Shown here: positions 53,351 to 64,000 of the stretch, piece after piece
Position numbering within the stretch: position 1 is the stretch's first letter
Layout of the letters: each line of letters begins with the position of its first letter
Assembly (NCBI GenBank): GCA_003117195.1
Contig: BDSI01000047.1
Location: 434,001-498,000 of the forward strand
Length of the DNA: 64,000 nucleotides
Source of the DNA: Eudorina sp. 2006-703-Eu-15
Taxonomy: Eukaryota > Chlorophyta > Chlorophyceae > Chlamydomonadales > Volvocaceae
Reading direction: 5' to 3'
Program-made: the position numbers and the translations under genes
Notes under the pieces: model-generated
The model's database searches: none
What the model was told of the DNA's origin: nothing
What the model saw: only the letters and a program-made list of their open reading frames with translations

Positions 53351-56300
53351 ATGAAGTCGTCTCGAAGGGCGCTCCGGGAGCGCCCTCCCAGTGCCATCGA
53401 CGCTCTGGTGCGGCTTAATTGCCGTTTTTCGTTTTCCGCGTTGGGGATGCTGGTGGTGGTCGTCGTCGCCTTCCTTGGCATTCCAGCGCTCGGCCAGTTC
53501 TTGTCCGACGAGAACTACTTGCAAGATGGGCAAGAGCAGGAGGAGAATGACGTCATTTTTGAGTATCCGCGTCATCTTATAGGGTGAGCGAAATCGTTGA
53601 ACCGACCAGCTTTCGCGTTCAGACCGGCATCTCTCTTACGGCATCGCGTTCCCTGCCCAGTGAGTTGCCTGCAGACGCTTTCGGTGTTTTGGATGATCTC
53701 CCAATGCCGCAGTCAGATTGCGCGCATCGATCCGGCGTCCGCTTGCCGGATGAGGTAGACGCTCAGGCTTGGAGCCGACTCGCCTTCGCTGCACTGGCGC
53801 TGGTGGTGAAAGTAATATCATGATGGCGCTTTGTATATCCCAGTCTGGCTTGTATATGCTATATCAGGGAGTCCGCGCTTATGAAATGTCATGACCGATT
53901 AGTATGACAAGTTCCATTTCCCCAGGAGGTAATTCATTCATCGGCTGCTGGTCACTGACGATCCATTAAGTAATAGGCATAAGATAGGTCGCGCATGGTT
54001 GCAACTCGTCCCAGACGTCCCCGCCACACACCTCTGCCTTCTGCAGCCACGCAACAACAAGCGTGGGTGACCGTGGCGCCGCCTCCTTCTCCGCCGACGT
54101 ACGCGCCCGTCTATCGTGAGTGAGGGGGGTATATTTGACTGAATGGTCAAACGCACCATGGGCGATGTTCACCCTGACAGGCATGTGTTGTACGGCGAAG
54201 TTGTGTAAAAACGTTCACGGAATCTACAACCGAGTCTCCCGATAAACCACTTTCCACTGACCCCCGTTACCCCATGTGTACTTGCACATTTTCCACGGCA
54301 GCACCGTACGGCCACCCTACGGCGCCGCCGCCGTCACCACCAGCGGCAACGCCCCCGCCGGAAACGCCCCCGCCGCCGGCGACCCTGCCGTCGACGCCCC
54401 CGCCGCTTGCGCCGTCGTCGGTGCCGCCGCCGGACAGCCCGCCGTCGCCAATTGCTACGGCGCCCCCTTCGGTGCCGCCGCCAACGGCACCCCCACCAAC
54501 ATACGGCGGTACGCTGGGTGGGGTTGGGATGCCAACGGAGGGACGCAACCCCGGACGGATTCATTCGCCCCCGCGCAACCCTTGCTCTGCTCTGCTCGCT
54601 GTTTGACATCGCACCTCATCCAACCCACTTCCCGGATTGCTCAAGCGCGTGCTTGGGGCGGTTGAGCTGTGGAGTTTGGTGGTGATATGGGTGCTACTGT
54701 GGGCTGTGGCAGCGGCCGGCAGTAATATATCTCCTGAGGTTTGTCCCTCGTCAGTTTTATTTGTGGGGAAGCGGCACCTGGGGTTTCGGCTGGGAGTATC
54801 CACCTAGGGGTGGGGATTTCGAATGGGAGGGAGGTGATGCTGTTCACGATGGGTGCTGGTGCTGCTGCTGCTGCTGCTGGCAGCAGCATGTCAGGGGCCG
54901 TCTTACGTTGTTATAACGGCCCTGGCATAACCGCATACGTTGGACCGAATTGTGCGCACCACCCTAGAAAGCAAAGGCTGTAGCTGGGGCAGCAGCGACT
55001 TGGTTATTTTGTAAGACGACTACGATCTGTAGCCACAGCGGTCGGCAGTAGCTCGTTGTCGAAAGCAGAGCACGTGCGCGGTTTGGTATAATTGGATGGC
55101 GTCTGGATCTTATTCTGTGGCGCAGTCGAATGTAAAGGGGTCAACTGCGTTTGTTGTGGATGTGACTCGCACCTGTGATTGGTTGCGCGCAGATCCGCCG
55201 TCGCCTCCACCGTCGGCTCCCGCGCCGTCGGTGCCGCCGCCGCCTTCGACACCGCCATTGGCGCCGCCGCCGTCAACCCCGCCGCCATCGACGCCGTCAC
55301 CGCCGTCACCGCCGACGGCGCCGCCATCTTCTCGTGAGTGCGGTCCCCCTGGAGAGCCCGGACGGGCTGCTTGGCCGAGCGTGCAGGGTTGTGTGATCTT
55401 GCTTGTGTTTCGTGGTGTACGGAGCGTGTACGGCACTCGTCATCATGCGCGGCCAGCCCTGCTGGGACGACGGTCAAACGGCCGATCGTATGTCGCACCC
55501 CACCTGCTGCGCCATCTACCCGGTTGCCCCTCACCGCACCCCGCATCCCGCGATACTGTCGTTGTAGTGGTAGGGACGCCCAGCGGCCAAACCTTTGCCG
55601 CAAAGCTGTATAATTCTTTAAAGGTTTTTGAAGTGTTTGAATGAATGAGTTAATTGTATAAGAATATGGCAGCGTTTTTGGATTATTGTATATCATTTTG
55701 GATATGTACAGAACCAACGATTCGTAAGGCAGCGGCAGGACGGGCATTTCGCGGCACACCTGCCCCACCGCCCACACGGCGATCGGCCTCCCTAACCCTG
55801 CCCCCGCCCCGCCGTGCGCCCCTTCCGCTGACAGCGACGCCGCCGACGCCCTCCGCGCCGCCCCCTAGTCTGCCGCCAGCGTACCCATCGCCCAGTAAGT
55901 GCTCCGAGCGGCGCTGCCCGCGGCCACCGGCAGGGGGTAACCGCTGTTGTCCGCCACCACCACCGCCACCACCACCACCGCCCTGTGCCATAGTCTCGTG
56001 TACCGCGGTCCGTCCGGTTGGCTTTGATGTGTCGTACCCCCGCGCGCGCAGCGCCTCCTCGCCTCTCCCTGAACCTCCCGTCTCAACCTCCCGGTTGTCA
56101 TATGATCATCCGCCCTTACAAGCGGACAAGTGGTGCGACATTGGATTGTCGTCTACGGCACCTCGGCACCGCAAAGAAGATCAATATACAACTCGCCCAC
56201 CGTTTCTCTGCCCCGCCGTATGGCCCCGGCCCCCCCGCAGTGGCGCCGCCGTCGCCGCCCGCGCCGTCGCTGCCCGCCCAGCCGCCGCCCACCTCGCCGG

Positions 56301-58480
56301 AACCGCCCAGCTCATCGCCGCCACCCGCCCAGCCGCCTCCGCCCATTTCGTCGCCGCCGCCCATTTCGCCGCAGCCGCCGACGTCGCCGCCGTCTCCCTC
56401 CCAGCTGCCGCCGCCCTATCACTCGCAGCCGCCCGCCCAGCCTCCCTCCCAGCCTCCTTTCCAGCCTCCCTCCCAGCCTCCCTCCCGGCCGGCGCCGACG
56501 CCCTCCCAGCCGCCGCCGCCCTATCAGTCGCCGCCGCCTCCTGCCTCGCAACCTCCCTCAGAGCCACCCGCCTCGCCCGAACGCTCTTCGCCTCCCCCAT
56601 CTCCTTTGCCGTCTTACCCAACACCCCGTGAGTACCTGGACTCCCCCTCTCTTGGCGGTGTAACGCGACAGTTCGCCGCCACCAACGATTGACCTGTACG
56701 GCAGCTCGCCTCGTCAACGTAAACCTGTCGTACGCGTACTTGCAGCACAACCTTAACTCCGCTCTGTTATGTCCTTTACACTCTTCTTGCCGTTCTGAAC
56801 TCCGTTTGAACTCAACACGATATGATTTAAGCGGCTGCAAGTAGGGCGTTGTTGGGTCGGGGGCTGTACGACATGAATAAAACGTCTGCTAAGTTTTCGT
56901 CTGTCGGGTTGATTGGGTTTGGTCTACGTTAACAGATTGAGGAAGGGTGGTTTGATGTCTTTCGGGGGCACGTAGCTTTGAGCGGGGCATGCCTCCGAAA
57001 CCAGAGGCCGGGCGCCTGTCATGCCATGTCATGTCATGGGACGGCAGCGCACGTGGGGATTGGCGGAGGTGGAGGTTTTGTCCGTCGTACGGCATACGAA
57101 CAGCTGCGAAAGGGCCTCCCCTGGCTCCCCTTTGCCGTACCATTTGTGTCACTTGAATATGCCCGCCCGTTTGGTCGCTGTCCATGCCCGCAGAGTCGAG
57201 CCCCCCGCCGCCGTCGTACCCGCTCACTCCGTCGATCCGCCCGACGCCGTCGCCGGAGCCGCCGTCACCGGAACCACCGTCACCGCAACCGCCATCGCCA
57301 CCCTCCCCTTGGGCACCGCCGCCCCCGGGCACCGACCGGCTGCCGCCCTCGGATGTGGCCCTCGTGACCATTTCCGCAACCACTGGCACGGAGGTGCCCG
57401 CCGTCGCCGGCATGGGCCTTGTCAAGGTGAGACCCATGGGCCAGTCGGATGGAATTTGTGACCCGTGGGTCTGTGGGTCGGTCCCGCGGCTGAGTTGAGA
57501 AACCCGGCGGGTCGGCGGCTGAGATGTGATGAGTGTGTGTTTGAAGCAGGTACTGGCGCAGAAGTCAGGCGGTGACCCGTGGGTCTGTTGGAAATGCGAT
57601 GCAACCCACCGCATCGACGGATCAGTCCCGCGGTGCAGTCTCCTCCCATCCATCCATCCATCCGCCGTTGAACCCACCCTGGAACACTCCCCTAATTCCC
57701 TTCCTCCCCGTCTCCCCGGTGATGCCGCCGCAGATCCGCTCCACACTCGGCGTCAACGAGACCTGGAGCTTTGTCTGCGGCGACCCTTGGGCCGGTTTCG
57801 ACGCCAACGTGGCCAACGCTGCCTGTCGCCAGGCCGGCTACCCCGCCGGCGGTGAGCCTCTGCGCATCTGGCGCAGCGGCGCCATGCCCCCCCTGTTCCT
57901 GGGCCGCCTCACCTGCGAAGGCACGGAGACATCGCTCAGTGCCTGCGTTGCCACCGGCGCGCCGGAGCGCGCCATCGACGCCTGGTCACTCGGCGCCAGC
58001 GGCGCCGATGTGGCGGGCGCCTGCGAGATGCTGGCGGGCGTGCGCTGCCGTACAGGTCCGTCGGCCTCCGCCGCCGTTTACCTCCGCGCCGCCGCCTCGC
58101 CGTCGCCGTCGGGTACGAACCTAACCACCTCGAGCTACACCGGCTACGCGGCGAGGCTCGAGGCCGCTGTCGGCATCAACGGACCGTTTGGAGCCGTTTG
58201 CCTCGACGACGGCTTCGACTCGAAAGCAGCCATCGTGGCCTGCAGGACGTTGGGCTACCGTACGGGTGTCGTATACGCGCTGGGCGCGGCCAAGGGCACC
58301 CCGCCAACCACCTTGACCGACAAGACGGTTGACGTGCAGGGCAGCTACCTGGGCACGTTGTCGAGTGTGAGGTGCTCGGGTCTGGAGGCCAACATCACAG
58401 GATGCGCCACCTGGCGTGCGAATGTGGGCAGTGCGGTGATCCCCTGCCGCGCTGCCGCATGGGTTGTGTGCAGCGAGTAA
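53351..58480 (+). CDS. Membrane-anchored proline-rich protein with two SRCR domains
   Basis: Probable cell-surface or matrix protein; ligand unknown. Exon 1 (53351-53583) encodes a basic head and a single hydrophobic segment (residues about 30-50, ALGMLVVVVVAFLGIPALG), a type II anchor. Then come PPSP-type exons 54047-54115, 54302-54508, 55193-55333, 55733-55894 and 56052-56627, all entering and leaving in phase 1; 57194-57426 (phase 1 to 0); and the last exon 57734-58480 (249 codons, TAA). The last two contain two scavenger-receptor cysteine-rich domains: ETWSFVCGDPWAGF, NAACRQAGYPAGG, RLTCEGTETSLSAC, then GAVCLDDGFDSKAA, VACRTLGY, SVRCSGLEANITGC and WVVCSE. Exon 1 ends in phase 2, so at least one connecting exon between 53584 and 54046 is missing. 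The 5' edges of the 55733 and 56052 exons are uncertain. Proline linkers between domains are usual in volvocine matrix proteins. Confidence 0.8.
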
Positions 58481-61400
58481 AGCAGCCGCCGTGGAGCACA
58501 TCGGAGGAGCCCTAACGGTCTTGTGAACACGTGGGTATGTACGACAAGATGTACGGAAGTGCGTATGACAGCACACCGGCCCGGCGAGATGCGGTTGGTG
58601 TTGTGAGGGACGGCGGTGGACCGACTGCCGGTGGGTTGTTGGCCGGTCTCTTGTGTGGTGCGGACGTCGTGCGGACAAGCTTGCCTGCGGGGTGCGTTTC
58701 GGGCGGGAGTGTTTGGTAAGGGCCCCTTCGGGGCGAGATGGTGACTGCGGCGGGCGAGGAGTGGCGGTACATGAGGTCCATGAGTCATGTACACCAAGGG
58801 AGTCGGCCGATACGCTGGCGGGGAAGCAGTCAGGTGCTGGAGGGCGATGGGTTGCCGATTCTTGCGGATGGGTTGCGGTGGGGTGGGGCGTGTGTGTTTG
58901 CGCTGAGGTTGCGACGAAGAAGTGAAGCGGGAGGTAGGGAGCAAGCTGATGGTGACTGAACATGGGGGCGTTATGAGGCAGGTGGTGGTGCAGGGCGGCG
59001 GAGGTTACGTCTCATTGCCTACCTAGGGTAAGAGCGGCGGGCGCGCGTGCGAGTGTGTATGTGCGTGTCAGGTGCTTTGCACATCTGACGGGGCCTGATG
59101 CCAGCCGAGAGGGGTGCTGTGCTAACCCAGCCCTACCGGAAGGCCGGCCGAAGCACTCTCCACCCTTGCGGGGAGGGCAAGTGTGTGCGCCTGTGGGTCT
59201 GTGGGTCTGTGGGTCTTCTGTGTTGTTCAATGGTGGCGCCGGGGGGGGGGGAGAGAGAGAGCTCTCTATGGTTATAGCGTGGAGCAGCTGCGCAACTGCA
59301 GGAATTGAGTAAGAGGGAATTTAAGTCGGCCGCGCGCTCATTTATGCTCCCGGGGGTGTACGGAGGGTGTACGGAGGGCGAGCAGCGGATGTCACTCGAG
59401 TATGCACTTCGACCACGTCCGAAGACACGTTAGAACCAGGTTTACAAAAATTGAAAACCGTCATCGGACTGACTTGCTGGCGGTGCCTGAATGTGAGGAA
59501 TGTGGTAAGGCTGAGGACTGGCTTTCGGTCGGGGGTGAAGGGGCGGAGGTTGGCCGCTTTATCGATTCCGTACAGCCGCGGTACGGCACTGTACTTTGAT
59601 CCGCCTTATCGGCTGCGCTTGGAGCAAGCCGGGCTGCGATGGTTTGATATGTAGTGATCCCGGGTCGCGCCGCCGTGCCTCTTTAGAATGACCGTGTTTG
59701 CCTCCGTCGTATGAGTACGACAGGCGCGCGTGAACGTACGACGCCTCCTTACCATGGCGCCTTCCCCTGCAATCTCTGGGGTTTCATGGCCTGCCCTGTT
59801 CAAGCTGCCTGAATCGACCGAATGCGCGCGTGCCGTTGTACATGTGTGTTTACGACCGGGAGCCCGCCCGAATGTATCTGTGTTATGTGCCGTGTTCCCG
59901 TCATCGTCGTACATGTGTGTCTGGGAAGGGCACGTGCGCAGCTATGCCGGGAGATAGCTCAGAGGCTGTATGTGCTCGTGGACACGTGCAACGTTGCCTT
60001 TAGCATACACTGCGATTGCGTGTTGTACTGTTGTACTGCGCGCTTGTGGAGGGAGGCACACACACAGCATTCATCAGTCATTAGCTGCGGATTTTGAGGT
60101 GTACGGCATCATCGTTGGGAGGCGCGGTCGCTTCAATTCAATACAATGGACAGTCGCTGCCTGCTGCTGTGGGGGCTTGTCGCCGCTGCCGATTGCCGAA
60201 AGGCGGAGTGTCCAGGGCTTGCCTCGACGACGGTGGGTGGGTGTTTGGGGGTTTGGGGGCTGCGGGCGTGCTGCCAATGCAAGCCGCCCGGGGACCTGGA
60301 CGTTTGCGAAGCAGTCGGTGACGGCCCTCCCCTCCGCACGGCTAACGTGCCGTGCCGGGCCGTGCCGCGCAGGGTTTCGCCGACTGGCCTCCGCGTCATC
60401 TCGTCGTACTGTAGGTGTTGCCGTACAGTAGCTGGATTGTCATTAATCCTTGCAACTTGATTTCTCAGTTGGCGAGGGTTCGGTTTGCTGTGACTTGTTT
60501 TATCGCACCCGCAGGCGCTGAAACGCGCTGCGTCCGTGATCCGCACTACCTACCTAACGTATATAAGATCTATTCGCAAGCGGTTGTTGCACTGGCGTGC
60601 CCGTTCCGTGCTGTGCCGCGCACCGACTGCCCGTACAGCCGCGACGATGTCGGCGAACGGGGCAGACGGCGAGGTGGCATTGAAGAGCTCGACGCAGGCT
60701 GTCTCCGTCCGGTATTGAACTACGGTATTGGTGACTAATTTCGTGTCAAATTTGGGCGTCAGGCGTCAGGTACTATTGCTTTCACAGCCCAAGTGAAATC
60801 GCGAGGCGCTGTTGTGAGCACTTACTGGCGTCCCAACTTATTGGGGGCACATACTGGCACATAAATACCTTCGCCACGGGAGATTCCCCAGCCTTCCTGC
60901 CATCATGTTCCCAGGTCGGAGCCCTGGGTCCTCCTACCTGCTCATATCCACTGTAGGGGGAGGAGAGGGCCGGACACCCCCTCCAGGCCGTTGGCAATCG
61001 ATTGCGGGCGGTTGTATGTCGTGTACGGGTACCTGCACACAAACGGTCGGGCATATCGCCGGCGGCAGACTGCAACATCACAGCAGACGACGGCAGGGAA
61101 AGCTGTTGTGTGTTGAGGTGTGTTGTCAGTTGGGAGTCCTGTAGCACATTCAGTAATTCTGCAGCGACAAGCAACGACCCACGAACCGATAACAAGCAAC
61201 AGATGGCTGTGCGCCGCTAGGGTGTATCCTGGCAGGCACCAGTGATCCGTTTTTGGGATCCGCTGTAACGTGTTACGTGTATTCAGCACAATATCAACCG
61301 AGTATGCGGCCGACAAACCTCTTCGAAGGTCTGTAGACTTTGGGCGCGCGGCGAGGGCGGTTCGGGACACGACCGGAATTCGGAACCTCTTGCACAATCG

Positions 61401-63272
61401 TACCACAAGCACCGTTCGCAACGAGAGCCCACGAACCTATCTATCTATCTATCTGGGCCCATTTGATTTCCCGGTCGGGACTAGCGGTGCACCTTGTAAT
61501 GGTCGGAGCCGGTCGGAGCAGTCGGAGGGTTGCCTTTACGGTTGCATCTAACGAGAGCCACGGGACGCCACCCGCAGCACAGCGATGGCGAATTGCTGTC
61601 GTTGTAAGGGAATTCACAAAGCCAAAGGAAACCAACATATGGCAGTATCCCGAAATTTGCTCGGCCAGATTTCGAACAGCTCAAGTACCGAGCAGTTATG
61701 CCCTTTGGCCCCATTGGTTAGTGCTTTTAAAATATCCTTCTGTTGATCATTTCAGCCCTGGCCTGCATGCGGGTAAGAGAGGTACGCGCAGCGCGCGAAG
61801 GTAGGAAACGATCTTTACGAACCAGTTCATCCAGGCCAACGTAGTCTATTTTCAAGCCGTGATGGTAGAACAGGGAAATATCTCCTTAATTGACATAATT
61901 ACACGTACGGCCTCTGCACGAAGCTCCAAGGGCGATGCACCCACGAACCGGCGTCCTGCGTCTGATCAGCAGTGGCACGGACGCCCAGGTCCGTCCTCCG
62001 TGCTCATCCGGAATCTGAGCTGCCAATCTAGACACCCAACCGCCATTACTGACAGAAGAGCCGCAAGATGGCGGCTGTCAATGGGGCAGTTGGGCGAACG
62101 TTCGGACTGTACGGGCCGCCAGAGTCCCCGCTCCGCACCTGGGATGCGGGGCCCCCCGTGGGGCCGCATCCAGGCCCTGTGGGGCCGCTGTGGACCCTAT
62201 CTATCCGCCCTCCATATCTCTGTATGTTCCGACGGGGTCGCAGATACGAATAGTGGGCATTGATGAATGAACGTTACAGCGGACCCCAAAGGGCATCGAT
62301 GCACAAGCGAAAAGGGCGCTGAGGTAGGCACACCGACAGACATGGGACCGGGAACAAGGGGGACCGGGATGGATGCCACAGAAGGGAGAGAAAACCGCGT
62401 GAGCAGCATAAGCGTGACGTAGTAGTAGCGGTCACGATGGGCTCCAGACCCGTCGGGCCACACAGTGTTGTGCCCTGACGCACGAAGAGGGGCAAGGGCC
62501 CCGTGACTGACGCCTGGGTCCGTGTCACTACTGATCAGCAGGCAGGAGCAGGATGGATAATGAGGCGATGGCCAGTGGGAGCGATGGCTGGTGGAAGGTT
62601 ATAAGAGAGGGATCCCTGTGGGGTTCGCGCGCCTGCGGGCCGACATACAGGTTCCGGGGGGCGGCGCGGGCAGGCAGGCAAAGCCTAAACTGCTACCCGC
62701 CTTCCAGCGCTATACTCAATCAACTTCAACACAACCTACGGAAGGGCACGATGGCGGCATCTGGGGTGTAGCCTTAACCCCAGGCAGGTCAGACTCACAC
62801 GTTAAAACTGTAGGCTAAAACTCCTGTCCCTTGCCGAAACCTGTGGTTCTGGCATTTGAAGCAATCTTAACTCACAAGAAAGTAGCTTATTGATAAGTGA
62901 AATGTCTGCCATGCCATGTTCCTATGTTCCTGCGTGCAGAAGTGAGTTCGTAAGTGGGCTTTCATTGGCTTACTACGACAGCACCCCGTCATGAGCCACA
63001 CACACATACCGATATCCGTTAATGAACTTGTAAATAAGCTTTATTTTTCAGATTGCATATACCTTGGTTCAATTTGGATACTGCCCGAGCAGAGCTTACT
63101 GCAGCTCACGTTAAGCGCCTTGCAAAATCGCGGCCTCCTGGGTTTATTCCACCTAACATTAGATTACAGGTCAAGTTACTGTCCAATCCGTCAGTCGTCA
63201 TGAGCGGCCGGCAGGGTTAGAAGGCCGCTACTTTACCCGGCAAACGCGCGGACATACCTCGCATACAGCCCT
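58481..63272. other. Intergenic region, no gene called
   Basis: 4.8 kb. A plus-strand ATG at 60146 starts a signal-peptide-like stretch (MDSRCLLLWGLVAAA) with a possible donor at the GTGGGT near 60233, and an open Cys-containing frame follows at 60514-60738 after a CCGCAG acceptor. I could not join them into a convincing gene. The rest (61.2-63.2 kb) is A/T-richer with no coding pattern. A short CTAT run lies at 61438-61455. Confidence 0.4.
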
Positions 63273-64000
63273 ATGGCGCTCATAGTCATATTTGCTCTGG
63301 TTGTGATTCCTGTCAGTTCTTGGGCGCATGGAGCCGTTCTTTCTAGGATGTCAGGAAGCAGGTGCGAGGTACATTGCAACCTCTAACACATCCCTTGCCC
63401 ATAAGTGATGAGCGATATTATCACTGCTTCTCATTCTACTGCGTCCAGTCACAAATAACTTGGCTTGCAGACAGATTGTTTCCGCTGAATCAATTTATTT
63501 ATTACTCGCAGGATTACTTTGGATGACTGCACAAAATTATCCGATTCTTACACGACAATTGGTGGCGAGCTCGCCGGAGAGCGGCTGGCACCAGGTAGGA
63601 GAACCTCGGAATCGAAAAGCTCATTCGGCCAGCTTGGCAGTTGACGTTCAACTTACTCCGCATATACCATCACTAAATCTCTCACTATTATCACTGTGCC
63701 AATCTGATATGCGTTTTGCTTTTAAACAGTGCGACGGCTGAAGACCTCCAACAACAGTCCCAATCTGAGCCTCGCCGGCAGCTCCGTGAGCGGAAACAAT
63801 GGGAACGGCCAGGGAGGCGGACCTCCAATGATATCCAACAACGACACCTCAAGCGGCATCGGCAGCACCAGCAGTCAAGGCCAGGTTAATGGCACTGGCA
63901 ACCCCAACGGTACCGGAGACGGGAACGGTAACGCGAACGCCTACGGGAAGGGCAACGGGAACGGCAATGTCCAATCGAATGGCACCAGCACCGACAAGGG
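63273..64000 (+). CDS. Secreted Asn/Gly-rich protein, 5' end (partial)
   Basis: Three exons in phase: 63273-63361, 63512-63594, 63730 to the window edge (147 residues visible). ATG 63273 begins a classic signal peptide, MALIVIFALVVIPVSSWAHG. Exon 2 encodes ITLDDCTKLSDSYTTIGGEL and leads through RLAP into exon 3, which starts VRRLKTSNNSPNLSL and becomes a low-complexity region dominated by Gly-Asn pairs, Ser and Thr. GT-AG junctions fit in phase 2 and phase 1. Third positions of exon 3 are strongly G/C, as in real genes here. Several N-x-S/T sites fit an exported glycoprotein. No family is recognised. The protein continues beyond the window, so a folded domain may follow. Confidence 0.6.

Noticed and set aside
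55110..56600. Minus-strand Gly/Ala/Arg-rich frames opposite the proline exons
   Set aside because: They are antisense shadows of the PPSP-coding exons, which have proper phase-1 boundaries on the plus strand.
60200..60340. A 14-base match (TGCCTCGACGACGG) to the second SRCR domain, suggesting an SRCR relic
   Set aside because: The frame around it gives CLDDGG but then none of the expected ACRQLG or later cysteine motifs in any frame, so the match is too short to support a pseudogene.

Overview
The window looks like nuclear DNA of a volvocine / chlamydomonadalean green alga. It is GC-rich, its genes have many short GT-AG introns with coding exons strongly biased to G/C in third positions, it carries flagellar genes (CFAP206), a proline-rich SRCR extracellular-matrix-type protein, and a DIRS-like retroelement of the kind known from Volvox and Chlamydomonas. 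Gene models were built by hand from splice sites, reading phase and family motifs. In all the well-supported genes the phases close exactly from start to stop.

Layout, left to right. A possible 3' end of a gene (2-82, +) faces a UDP-glucose pyrophosphorylase gene (1105-7081, -). That gene is head-to-head with a medium-chain (zinc-ADH-like) oxidoreductase carrying a transit-like N-terminus (7370-11950, +). A leucine carboxyl methyltransferase of the LCMT1/PPM1 type follows (12546-15974, +), convergent with inositol-pentakisphosphate 2-kinase (IPK1, 18307-22511, -). About 330 bp upstream of the IPK1 start lies a roughly 10.8-kb retroelement complex (22843 to about 33620). It is made of three near-identical DIRS-like fragments in +, -, + order, with 0.86-kb inverted arms and a 2.3-kb internal inverted repeat. 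Gag and RT-RNaseH-methyltransferase regions are recognisable but broken, and one downstream ORF is unrecognised.

To the right of it: serine palmitoyltransferase subunit LCB2 (34675-38891, -), with a perfect 51-bp tandem duplication of one 3' splice site; a UPF0193 (C22orf23/EVG1-like) gene (40669-42930, -); and, head-to-head across 378 bp, CFAP206/FAP206 (43309-50502, +), whose introns hold several hundred bp of simple repeats. Then comes a membrane-anchored, proline-rich, two-SRCR-domain protein with a cassette of phase-symmetric exons (53351-58480, +). At the edge is the start of a secreted Asn/Gly-rich protein (63273 to beyond the window, +).

The genes are ordinary single-copy eukaryotic genes and not an operon. 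Functional links are limited to the two divergent pairs; the CFAP206/UPF0193 pair is plausibly a shared ciliary promoter. The most unusual material is the zig-zag retroelement complex, the duplicated LCB2 acceptor and the symmetric exon cassette.
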